Shown here: positions 1 through 6,842 of the stretch, piece after piece
How positions within the stretch are numbered: position 1 is the first letter of the stretch
Layout of the letters: the number at the start of each line of letters is the position of its first letter
Notes under the pieces: model-generated
What the model was told of the DNA's origin: nothing
The model's database searches: none
The model's input: the letters and a program-made list of their open reading frames with translations, nothing else
Translations under genes and position numbers: made by a program
NCBI GenBank assembly: GCA_025464735.1
Contig: JAODMX010000266.1
Coordinates: 1-9,632, forward strand
DNA from: Frondihabitans sp.
GTDB taxonomy: Bacteria; Actinomycetota; Actinomycetes; Actinomycetales; Microbacteriaceae
Direction of reading: 5' to 3'
DNA length: 9,632 nt

Positions 1-44
1 GGCTGCCCCTCCGAGGCTGCCCCTCCGAGGCTGCCCCTCCGAGG
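1..44. repeat. 14-bp tandem repeat, three copies, at window edge
   Basis: The unit GGCTGCCCCTCCGA occurs three times back to back (1-14, 15-28, 29-42) and the first two bases of a fourth copy follow. The copies are identical. Because the array starts at base 1, it may continue beyond the window. The unit is not a multiple of three, and I see no coding frame that it clearly belongs to. It may be a local slippage array or the point where an assembly stopped. Confidence 0.9.
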
Positions 45-51
45 GCGGCAT

Positions 52-74
52 CTCCGGGGCGACCTCCCCCGGGG
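52..74. terminator. GC-rich hairpin, possible terminator of an off-window gene
   Basis: CCGGGG (54-59) and CCCCGG (67-72) form a perfect 6-bp stem around a 7-nt loop. No T-run follows on either strand, so this is at best a GC-type actinobacterial terminator for a gene left of the window, or simply a chance hairpin in GC-rich DNA. Confidence 0.25.
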
Positions 75-96
75 TGAATTGTCATGGACTTCCGAA

Positions 97-130
97 TTCG
101 GTCGCTTGACTTCGAAGTCAAGTGACCGAA
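97..130. promoter_or_regulatory. 34-bp near-perfect palindrome, candidate operator
   Basis: The core CTTGACTTCGAAGTCAAG (105-122) is a perfect 18-bp palindrome. After one mismatched pair (104/123) the symmetry resumes with TTCGGTC (97-103) and GACCGAA (124-130), so 33 of 34 positions obey dyad symmetry around 113/114. A separate palindrome, CCGAATTCGG (92-101), overlaps its left end. Such length and precision fit a dimeric regulator site (MarR-, TetR- or GntR-type), and the TTGACT on each arm could double as a -35 element. It lies about 110 bp upstream of the small membrane-peptide gene. No cognate regulator is adjacent in the window. A transcribed hairpin is the alternative. Confidence 0.6.
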
Positions 131-170
131 ACGGAAAGCCTGCCAGGAAATCCCGCGGCCGAGTTCCCCC

Positions 171-191
171 TGTACCGGAGCCGCAGGTACA
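171..191. promoter_or_regulatory. Inverted repeat TGTACC-N9-GGTACA near a possible promoter
   Basis: TGTACC (171-176) and GGTACA (186-191) are perfect inverted arms separated by 9 bp, so the arm centres are 15 bp apart. The right arm sits 17 bp upstream of TACGGT (209-214), a TANNNT-type -10 candidate that would start RNA near 221 for the gene at 239. The -35 match is poor. This may be an operator over an activator-dependent or weak promoter, or a chance repeat. Confidence 0.3.
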
Positions 192-238
192 CGGCGGACC
201 ACTGAGAGTACGGTCCTAGTCAACGAAGAGGAGGCACC

Positions 239-391
239 ATGTCGACCGCGTGGAAGATCACCGGCGCCATTGTCGCGGGGCTTGCGACAGCCATCGGAGC
301 TGGGCTCTCCGCCATAAACGTCGCAGCCGGCGGCAAGCCGTCCCCTCCGCCCGAGCGCATTCCCCCCAAGCCGAATCACCACCGCCCCTGA
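239..391 (+). CDS. Small single-pass membrane peptide, 50 aa, unknown function
   Basis: The frame starts at ATG 239 behind GAGGAGG (228-234), the best Shine-Dalgarno sequence in the left part of the window, and ends at TGA 389-391. The product begins MSTAWKIT. It then has a glycine- and alanine-rich hydrophobic segment at about residues 7-30, long enough to cross the membrane once and rich in small-residue packing positions. A proline-rich basic tail follows (residues 33-50, PSPPPERIPP and a His-His pair near the end). There is no charged motif, lipobox or cleavage site I would trust. I do not recognise a family. The next gene starts 54 bp downstream on the same strand, so the two may be co-transcribed. 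A membrane anchor or regulatory peptide is possible. The strong ribosome binding site and the hydrophobic-then-proline architecture make a real gene likely. Confidence 0.6.
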   Translation: MSTAWKITGAIVAGLATAIGAGLSAINVAAGGKPSPPPERIPPKPNHHRP

Positions 392-445
392 GGCTCGTTG
401 CGTCCTTCGGAGCGAGAACCGCACTCGTTCCGCCAGGATGGACGT

Positions 446-919
446 ATGACTTCTGACGAGCTCCCCACGTTCACCCCCGACGAGATCGAGAGCGACCTCG
501 CTGCGCTCGCGTTCGACAGCTTCGATCAGGAGGCGGCCTACGCCCTTGGCACCCTCGCGGCCGAACTCGTTCGCGAACGCGAGCTGACATTGAGCGTGCA
601 GATCGTGATCGGCGACCACATCGTCTACAAGGCGGCGCTCGGCGGCGTTCCGGAGGGTACGACCGAATGGCTGCGCCGCAAGTCGAACGTCGCCAAAGCC
701 GAGGGCGTCCCGTCGCTGCTGGTGCGACTCCGCGAGGAGAGCGGGGACACGCGCTTCAGCGACAAGGGTCTCGACGAGGCCGACCACGCGGTCTCCGGCG
801 GCTCGTTCCCGATCGTGGTCGACGGCGACGTCGTCGGCACGCTCACCCTCTCAGGCGAGCCCGACGTTGTCGACCACAGCATCGCGGTCGCGGCGCTGCG
901 CAGCTACCTCGCAAACTAG
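446..919 (+). CDS. UPF0303 / GlcG-HbpS-like heme-degrading-domain protein
   Basis: This 157-residue protein matches the UPF0303 family (about 155-165 aa) in length and order of motifs. They are TEWLRRKSNV at about 73-82, SGGSFPIVV at about 117-125 and VGTLTLSGEPDVVDH at about 130-144. The last two are the family hallmark, the G-S-F-P-I strand and the GT(I/L)TVSG-x-P-x-x-x-D-H loop. The fold is related to GlcG/HbpS proteins, some of which bind or degrade heme; the cellular role of UPF0303 members is not settled, and no catalytic residue can be assigned here. I start at ATG 446 because AGGA (435-438) lies 7 bp upstream and the family begins near there. The frame is open back to an ATG at 398, but those 16 extra residues look like leader translation. 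The gene follows the small membrane peptide and converges with the GH2 gene 22 bp away. Confidence 0.85.
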   Translation: MTSDELPTFTPDEIESDLAALAFDSFDQEAAYALGTLAAELVRERELTLSVQIVIGDHIVYKAALGGVPEGTTEWLRRKSNVAKAEGVPSLLVRLREESGDTRFSDKGLDEADHAVSGGSFPIVVDGDVVGTLTLSGEPDVVDHSIAVAALRSYLAN

Positions 920-941
920 GGCAGCGCCGCCGGTCGGGCGA

Positions 942-2792
942 CTAGGGCCGGACACCCGCCACAGCGACCGCCTCGATCGCAGCGACCCGGGTCTGGATCT
1001 CCCGGATCCGGGCCACGTCGAACTTCGCGGACCGATCGAACCCGTAGACACCGTTCTGCTCCTGGAACACGTCGGTCAACTGCGTGTAGCAGTACCCGAA
1101 CATGTGCTCGTTGCCGAGCAACGCCGTGACCAGTCCCTCGAAGCGAACGTAGAACGCGTCGAGCGACCTCACCCGCTCGCCGTACCCCCACGACGTCGTG
1201 CCGCTCTGCGACGGGGCATCGGGCGAGGCGTTCCACCAGATACCGCCGAACTCGCTGCAGAAGTACGGCTGCCCGGCGTAGGCGACCGACCACGGCACAG
1301 CACCCTCGACCTGGACGTCGCCGTCGTCCTCGGTGTTGATGTACGCGGTGAGCGCCTCAGGATCCAGGAGGTCCATGGTGGCCTTGAATCGTGCCGGATC
1401 CTGGTCGTAGTTGTGGGAGTCGTAGACATCGGTCTCGGGCACGCGGTGCGAGTAGCCCGAGGTGTCGAGCACCGGGCGGGTGGTGTCCATGGCCTTCGTC
1501 GCGAGGAACATGCCGTGGGTCACGTCGTCGAGCACGCTGATGCGGTCGGAGATGTGCTGCCGGGTCTCGTTCAGCGGGCACCAGCCGATGATCGCCGGGT
1601 GCGAGTAGTCGCGTTCCAGCGCCTCAAGCCACTCGGTGATGTAGCTGGCATTCGGCTGCTGCCGGTCGTGTGACGGGCCGTCGGTCTTGCAGCCCCAATC
1701 GCCGAACTCGCCCCAGACGAGGTAGCCGAGACGGTCTGCGTGGTACAGGAAACGCTCCTCGAAGACTTTCTGGTGCAGACGCGCCCCGTTGAAGCCCGCG
1801 GCCATCGACAGTTCGATGTCGCGGACGAGCGCCTCATCGGACGGCGCTGTCAGAAGACCGTCGACGTAGAGGCCCTGGTCGAGCACGAGACGCTGAAAGA
1901 CCGTCTCGCCGTTGATCAGGATTGCGCGGCCGTCGATCGAGACGCTGCGGAGGCCGGCGTAGCTGCCGATCTCGTCGACGACGGTTCCGTCTTCCTCGAC
2001 GAGGGCGACGCGCAACGTGTAGAGGAACGGGTCGCCGATCGACCAGATCCGAACGCGATCACGTGGCACCGAGAGGGTGGCTCGAGGCGTCAGGGTCAGG
2101 TCGGCGCGGGCCTCCTGCGAGACGATCTCGCCTTGCTCGTCGCTGAGCGTAACCACGAGGCGGCCGTCGCGAAGTCCCGTCGAAAGCGGTGCCTCGACCG
2201 TGAACGACGAGGATCCGAGATCGGGAGTGATCCGCGGACGCCCCAGAGCCACCTGCGGCACCGGCTCGAGCCAGACCGTCTGCCAGATGCCGGTCGTGCG
2301 GGTGTAGTCGGCGTCGTGGTTGGCGTAGAGCGTCGACTGCTTGCCGCGTGCCTGCGGAGCGGTCTTCTCGTCGCGTGCCCGAACGACGATGACAGCCTCG
2401 TCTCCGGCGGAGACAAAGCGCGAGATGTCGAACGTGAAGCTCGTGAAGCCACCCCGGTGACGTCCCGCCTCGTGTCCGTTCACCCAGACGGTCGTGTCGT
2501 GGTCGACCGCGCCGAAGTGGACCAGGATCCGGTCGCCGGCCCAGTCCAGAGGGATCGTCACGCTGCGGCGGTACCAGACTGCCTCATGGAAGTCGACGTC
2601 GCCGATGCCGGACAACTCCGACTCGGGTGCGAACGGAACGGTGATTTCACAGACGAGGTCGCGGTCTCGGAGGCCGCGCTCGAGGCCGGAATCCGCCGCA
2701 TCGAACTCGAACTGCCACTGTCCGTAGAGATTCAGCCAGCGTTAGCGTGTGAACTGAGGTCGCGGGTATTCGGGGCGTGGCGTGGTGGTCAT
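942..2792 (-). pseudogene. Glycoside hydrolase family 2 protein, interrupted by in-frame TAA at codon 17
   Basis: Read from ATG 2792-2790 (AAGGA 9 bp upstream) the frame encodes MTTTPRPEYPRPQFTR, then TAA (2744-2742), then RWLNLYGQWQFEFD and on to TAG 944-942: 616 sense-length codons with one stop inside. The sequence on both sides belongs to the same conserved N-terminal GH2 stretch, so the stop lies inside the gene. Using the full numbering, residues about 1-185 form the sugar-binding jelly roll, about 186-290 the immunoglobulin-like domain, and the remainder the TIM barrel. The acid/base glutamate is E409 in WCPLNE and the nucleophile is E514 in the SEFGG motif, so the catalytic part is intact. 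GH2 enzymes are retaining beta-galactosidases, beta-glucuronidases, beta-mannosidases and relatives; the substrate cannot be read here. No signal peptide is seen, so the product would be cytoplasmic. The next in-frame ATG is 2615, which would remove 59 residues including part of the jelly roll. A sequencing error, a recent nonsense mutation (GAA to TAA is one change) or a shortened product are all possible. Confidence 0.85.
2742..2744 (-). other. Premature in-frame TAA inside GH2 reading frame
   Basis: On the plus strand the bases are TTA, read as TAA on the minus strand. It stands 16 codons after ATG 2792 and 43 codons before ATG 2615, exactly in frame with both. In many GH2 proteins the residue before the R-W pair at this point is acidic, so an ancestral GAA codon changed by a single G-to-T event is the simplest explanation. 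Confidence 0.85.
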
Positions 2793-2834
2793 GAGCTCTC
2801 GTCCTTGAGGTCGTGCGGTTGGTTCGTCCTACGC

Positions 2835-2846
2835 TACAACGTTGTA
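2835..2846. promoter_or_regulatory. LacI-type operator palindrome upstream of the GH2 gene
   Basis: TACAACGTTGTA is a perfect 12-bp palindrome with the central CG step and the AACGTT core typical of LacI-family operators. It lies 42 bp upstream of the GH2 start codon, the expected place for repression of a sugar-utilisation gene. No clear -10/-35 pair is visible around it, and no LacI-family gene is in the window, so the regulator would be encoded elsewhere. Confidence 0.5.
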
Positions 2847-2909
2847 ACGACTCGCGCGACCGCTAGACCCTTGCCGTCGGCTGTCGCGGTGGTCCTAGGT
2901 CGAGTGCGT

Positions 2910-2936
2910 CGGCCGCCGCCGAGGGTTTAGCGGCCG
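2910..2936 (-). terminator. GC hairpin after the beta-oxidation operon
   Basis: Just past the stop codon of the MaoC gene (minus strand), arms 2936-2930 and 2916-2910 form a perfect 7-bp stem, CGGCCGC against GCGGCCG, around a 13-nt loop. There is no T-tract, so if it terminates transcription it does so as a GC-only hairpin. Position between two same-strand transcription units favours a terminator role. Confidence 0.35.
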
Positions 2937-2940
2937 GCGA

Positions 2941-3405
2941 CTAGGCCGCGGGAACGTACAGCGTGATCGTGTCGAGGACGAGAGCCGGGCGGTCAGCCCC
3001 CTCGATCTCGACCGTGACGCGATAGGAGAGACGGATGCCGCTTCCTCCTTGATCGACGCCCGTGATCTCGCCGACCGCGCGCACGCGGCTGCCCACGAGC
3101 ACGGGCTGCACGAAGCGCAGCCGGTCGGCGCCGTAGTTGATGGCTGCCGTGATCCCCTGGACGTCGATCAGCTCGGCTGTCATCAGGGGCAGCAACGACA
3201 GCGTCAGGTAGCCGTGCGCGATGGTCGCGCCGAAGGGGCCTGCGGCGGCGCGAGCAGGATCCGTATGGATCCACTGCTGATCGCCCGTCGCGTCAGCGAA
3301 CGCCTGGATCCTGGCCTGGTCGATCGTCAGCCACGACGACGGACCGAGCGCGGTGCCGACGGCGTCTGCCAGAGCGCCGGGTGTGGCGAAAGCGACGGCA
3401 GTCAT
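2941..3405 (-). CDS. MaoC-family (R)-specific enoyl-CoA hydratase
   Basis: This 154-residue single hot-dog protein carries the hydratase-2 signature FADATGDQQWIHTDP near residues 36-50, with D42 and H47 as the expected catalytic Asp-His pair at the standard five-residue spacing (compare PhaJ). The overhanging segment GPFGATIAHGYLTLSL follows at about 56-71. MaoC/NodN-type enzymes add water to trans-2-enoyl-CoA and give (R)-3-hydroxyacyl-CoA. The start codon overlaps the SDR stop codon as ATGA and has no good ribosome binding site of its own, so translation is probably coupled to the SDR. It is the last gene of the leftward operon and provides beta-oxidation step two; the SDR just before it would take the R isomer on. 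Length is typical of stand-alone MaoC proteins. Confidence 0.9.
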   Translation of the reverse strand: MTAVAFATPGALADAVGTALGPSSWLTIDQARIQAFADATGDQQWIHTDPARAAAGPFGATIAHGYLTLSLLPLMTAELIDVQGITAAINYGADRLRFVQPVLVGSRVRAVGEITGVDQGGSGIRLSYRVTVEIEGADRPALVLDTITLYVPAA

Positions 3406-4157
3406 CCGAGCGGCCCGCCCGCGACATACAGGGTCTGGCCGGACACGAAGCCTGCCTCCTCCGAGCAGTAGAACGAAGCGACGGCAGCGACATCAGCGGG
3501 CTGGCCGACGCGGCGCACCGGAATCTGCTTGGCGGCCTCGTCGAGAAAGGTCTCGAACGGCATCTTGAGCCGCGCTGCAGTCGCCTCGGTCATCGCGGTC
3601 TGGATCAGTCCGGGTGCGATCGCGTTCACAGTGATGCCGAACGGGCCGAGCTCGCTGGCCAGGGTCTTCGTGAAGCCCTGCATCCCGGCCTTCGCTGCCG
3701 AATAGTTGGCCTGCCCGCGGTTGCCGAGGGCGGACGATGACGACAGGTTGACGATGCGGCCCCACATCGCCGCGGTCTGGTGTTTCTGCACCTCGCGACT
3801 CATCAGGAAGGCGCCGCGCAGGTGCACGCCAAGCACTAGATCCCAGTCGTCGACGCTCATTTTGAAGAGGAGATTGTCGCGAAGGATCCCGGCGTTGTTG
3901 ACGAGCACGGTCGGCGCACCGAGCTGCTCCGTCACGGTCGCGACCGCGGCCACGACGCTGTCCTCGCTCGCGACGTCGACGCTGACGCCGATCGCGCGCC
4001 CCCCGGTGTCGGCGATCGCCGCGGCCGTCGCGGTCGCGTCACTCTCGTTCAGGTCGAGTAGGGCGACGGCCATGCCGTCCGCCGCCAACCGGGCACCGAT
4101 CGCGGCCCCGATACCGCGTCCACCGCCGGTGACGATTGCTACTTTGCTGGTGGCCAT
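3402..4157 (-). CDS. SDR dehydrogenase, (R)-3-hydroxyacyl-CoA type (FabG/MFE-2-like)
   Basis: A complete 251-residue classical short-chain dehydrogenase. Motifs are the cofactor loop TGGGRGIG (10-17), D35 at the end of the second strand (favouring NAD over NADP), NNAG (87-90), and the catalytic S139, Y152 and K156 in NYSAAK. The usual tetrad asparagine is replaced by H112 in VHLRGAF. That segment, with NNAGILRD and GQANYSAAK, closely resembles the dehydrogenase domain of eukaryotic multifunctional enzyme 2, which oxidises (3R)-hydroxyacyl-CoA. Combined with the coupled MaoC hydratase, I infer the same role, step three of an R-specific beta-oxidation; a biosynthetic FabG-type reductase is the alternative. 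The start at ATG 4157 has GAAGGAA 7 bp upstream. A 103-bp gap separates it from the thiolase gene. Confidence 0.88.
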   Translation of the reverse strand: MATSKVAIVTGGGRGIGAAIGARLAADGMAVALLDLNESDATATAAAIADTGGRAIGVSVDVASEDSVVAAVATVTEQLGAPTVLVNNAGILRDNLLFKMSVDDWDLVLGVHLRGAFLMSREVQKHQTAAMWGRIVNLSSSSALGNRGQANYSAAKAGMQGFTKTLASELGPFGITVNAIAPGLIQTAMTEATAARLKMPFETFLDEAAKQIPVRRVGQPADVAAVASFYCSEEAGFVSGQTLYVAGGPLG

Positions 4158-4260
4158 GTGCTGGTTCCTTCGTTCGGAGTGTGGGCGCGGGGGTTTCCGG
4201 CTCCGGCGGCAGTCCGCGGACTGGCGTCAGCGCCGCAAAGCCCCGTCAACCGCGAAATAG
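4158..4260 (-). promoter_or_regulatory. Intra-operon gap with a 14-bp palindrome
   Basis: This is the only sizeable gap in an otherwise overlapping operon. It contains the perfect palindrome CAGTCCGCGGACTG (4210-4223), and weaker outer arms GCGGC (4206-4210) and GCCGC (4232-4236). As RNA it can form a CAGTC/GACTG hairpin with a CGCG loop. It may attenuate transcription, process or stabilise the mRNA, or be an operator for an internal promoter. A TTGACG hexamer lies near 4250-4245 on the minus strand, but no -10 at proper spacing supports a promoter. Confidence 0.35.
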
Positions 4261-5483
<1,223 letters not shown>

Positions 5484-5487
<4 letters not shown>

Positions 5488-6707
5488 GAGACGAACGCAC
5501 TCTTTCCGGTGATGGCACGACCGACGATGAGCGAGTTCATCTCACGCGTGCCTTCGAAGGAGTAGAGCGCTTCGGCGTCGGCGAAGCGGCGGGCGACTCC
5601 GTAATCGAGGACGATGCCGTTGCCGCCCATGACCTCGCGGCACCAGGCCACCGTCTCGCGCATCCGGCTCGTCGCGAACGACTTCGCCAGCGCCGAGTGG
5701 GCGTCAGTCTGGCGGCCCTCGTCGAGCAGCTGCGAGACCTGCATGCAGAGCGCGATCGACGCGGTGATGTTGCCGAGACAGCGCGAGAGCAGGTCTTGCA
5801 CGAGCTGGAACGACGAGAGCGTTTTGCCGAACTGCTCGCGCTCGAGGACGTACTTGACGGCCGCCTCGTAGGCGCCGATCGAGTTGCCGACCGCCTGCCA
5901 GGCGACGTCGGCACGAGTCAAGCGGAGCACCTGCGCCGTGCCCTTGAACGAGTCGATCTTCTGCAGCCGACGCTCCTCGGGAACCTCGACGTCGGTGAGC
6001 ACGATGTCAGCGTTCTGCACGGAGCGGAGTGACTGCTTGTTCTCGATCTTCGTGGCGACGAATCCCGGGGTGTCGCTCGTGACGAGGAAGCCCTTGACCT
6101 GGCCGTCCGCGGTGTCACGGGCCCAGATGACGATGACGTCGGCGAAGGTGGCGTTGCCGATCCAGCGCTTCTGCCCGTTCAGGATCCAGGAGTCGCCGTT
6201 GCGCGTGGCGGTGGTGCGGAGGCCACCGGCCGAGTCGGATCCGGAGAGCGGCTCGGTAAGCCCGAAGGCGCCGACGATCTCGCCGGTCGCGAGCTTCGGC
6301 AACCACTCTGCCCGCTGCTCGGGGCTGCCCCCGACGCCGATCGAGCCCATGGCGAGACCCGAGGTGACCCCGATGAACGTGCTGACGCCGGCATCGGCGC
6401 GGCCCGACTCGAGGGCGGCCCAGCCGCGGTACTTCGCGCTGTTCTCGAACTGACGGGACTCCTCCCACGCAGCCCCGTAGGCGCCGAGAGCGGCGAGCGG
6501 CTTGATCACCTGCATCGGGAACTCGGCGCGCGCCCAGTACTCGTCGGCGATGGGCTGGACCTCGCGGTCGAAGTAATCGCGGAGCTCGAGGATCGATTGG
6601 TTCTCTCGATCGGTGAGCGCTTCTTGCAGGAAGTAGAAGTCGGCGGAGAGGTGCTGCTCGAGGGGTGAAGTAGGCACTGTCTTCGTTCCGGGCACTGTGA
6701 CGGTCAT
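5484..6707 (-). CDS. Acyl-CoA dehydrogenase, glutaryl-CoA-dehydrogenase-like subgroup
   Basis: The chosen start, ATG 6707, has GGAG 8 bp upstream and gives 407 residues, the normal family size. The frame remains open to an ATG at 6791, but those 28 residues run back through the regulatory palindromes. The FAD-binding middle-domain motif FGLTEPLSGSDSAG is at about 148-161, and the likely catalytic base is E385 in FEGTREMNSLIVGRAITG. That C-terminal signature matches the glutaryl-CoA dehydrogenase branch (YEGTHDIHALILGRAITG in the classic enzyme), in which the glutamate follows a Tyr/Phe and precedes GT. The enzyme would oxidise acyl-CoA to trans-2-enoyl-CoA, passing electrons to ETF. Whether it also decarboxylates a dicarboxyl-CoA cannot be told; the following hydratase-SDR-thiolase genes favour simple dehydrogenation. 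It is first in the leftward operon, directly downstream of the twin operators. Confidence 0.92.
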
Positions 6708-6749
6708 TGTGTGAGCTCCATTGATCGACGGATGACAACCGATGCCTCC

Positions 6750-6778
6750 ATCATGCATCGTTTCCCAGAATGTTGCAC
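6750..6778 (-). promoter_or_regulatory. Candidate promoter of the acyl-CoA dehydrogenase operon
   Basis: On the minus strand, GTGCAA (6778-6773) and CATGAT (6755-6750) are spaced 17 bp apart, four of six matches each to the sigma-70 type consensus. RNA would start near 6743, leaving a leader of about 36 nt that contains the GGAG ribosome binding site. The left palindrome copy (6754-6777) fills the -35 and spacer, so a bound repressor would block RNA polymerase. Confidence 0.4.
6754..6777. promoter_or_regulatory. TetR (QsdR-like) operator, copy 1
   Basis: This 24-bp site begins TGCATCGTTTCC and ends ATGTTGCA. It shares the outer blocks TGCATCGTTT and GAATGTTGCA-like ends with copy 2, 33 bp away, but its centre is less symmetric. 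The outer dyad (TGCA...TGCA and the T-runs) is retained. Duplication in the divergent promoter region of a TetR gene is strong circumstantial evidence for its binding site. Confidence 0.7.
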
Positions 6779-6786
6779 CTGAGGGC

Positions 6787-6810
6787 TGCATCGTTTTCGA
6801 AAATGTTGCA
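6787..6810. promoter_or_regulatory. TetR (QsdR-like) operator, copy 2
   Basis: A 24-bp palindrome with half-site TGCATCGTTTTC followed by GAAAATGTTGCA; ten of twelve pairs match, the exceptions being pairs five and seven. It is the more symmetric of the two copies. It overlaps the -35 element (TTGCAA, 6806-6811) of the proposed promoter of the regulator gene, which suggests autoregulation. Start-to-start spacing to copy 1 is 33 bp, close to three helical turns, so both would be on the same DNA face. Confidence 0.75.
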
Positions 6811-6842
6811 AACTCTCGGTTTCACGACCTAGAGTGCTGCCA
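6806..6842 (+). promoter_or_regulatory. Candidate leaderless promoter of the TetR gene
   Basis: TTGCAA (6806-6811) and TAGAGT (6830-6835, TANNNT type) are separated by 18 bp. The start codon ATG (6842) begins 7 bp after the -10 element, where transcription itself should start. No Shine-Dalgarno sequence lies between. Leaderless mRNAs are common in actinobacteria, so I infer that this regulator is translated from a leaderless transcript. Confidence 0.5.

Noticed and set aside
1..44. CRISPR-like array at the left edge
   Set aside because: The units are contiguous 14-mers without spacers, and there are no cas genes.
398..445. 16-residue N-terminal extension of the UPF0303 protein
   Set aside because: The ATG at 446 has a better-placed AGGA and family-like length.
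915..948. ACTAGGGC repeated at the stop codons of the UPF0303 gene and GH2 gene (ACTAGG also at the MaoC stop)
   Set aside because: Each contains a TAG stop or its complement and the repeats are only 6-8 bp; coincidence of stop-codon context is enough.
867..1673. Plus-strand frame of 268 codons across the end of the UPF0303 gene and the GH2 gene
   Set aside because: It overlaps two recognised genes in other frames and has no recognisable motif.
1740..2930. Long plus-strand open frame of 396 codons
   Set aside because: It is antisense to the GH2 gene and its translation is Arg/Val/Asp-rich without any domain; open frames opposite GC-rich genes are expected.
6721..6747. Possible third operator half-site (CGATGC, 6740-6745)
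   Set aside because: Only the inner six bases resemble the motif and there is no matching second half.
6708..6791. 28-residue N-terminal extension of the acyl-CoA dehydrogenase
   Set aside because: It would translate across the promoter and both-operator region; the ATG at 6707 has a GGAG site and matches family length.
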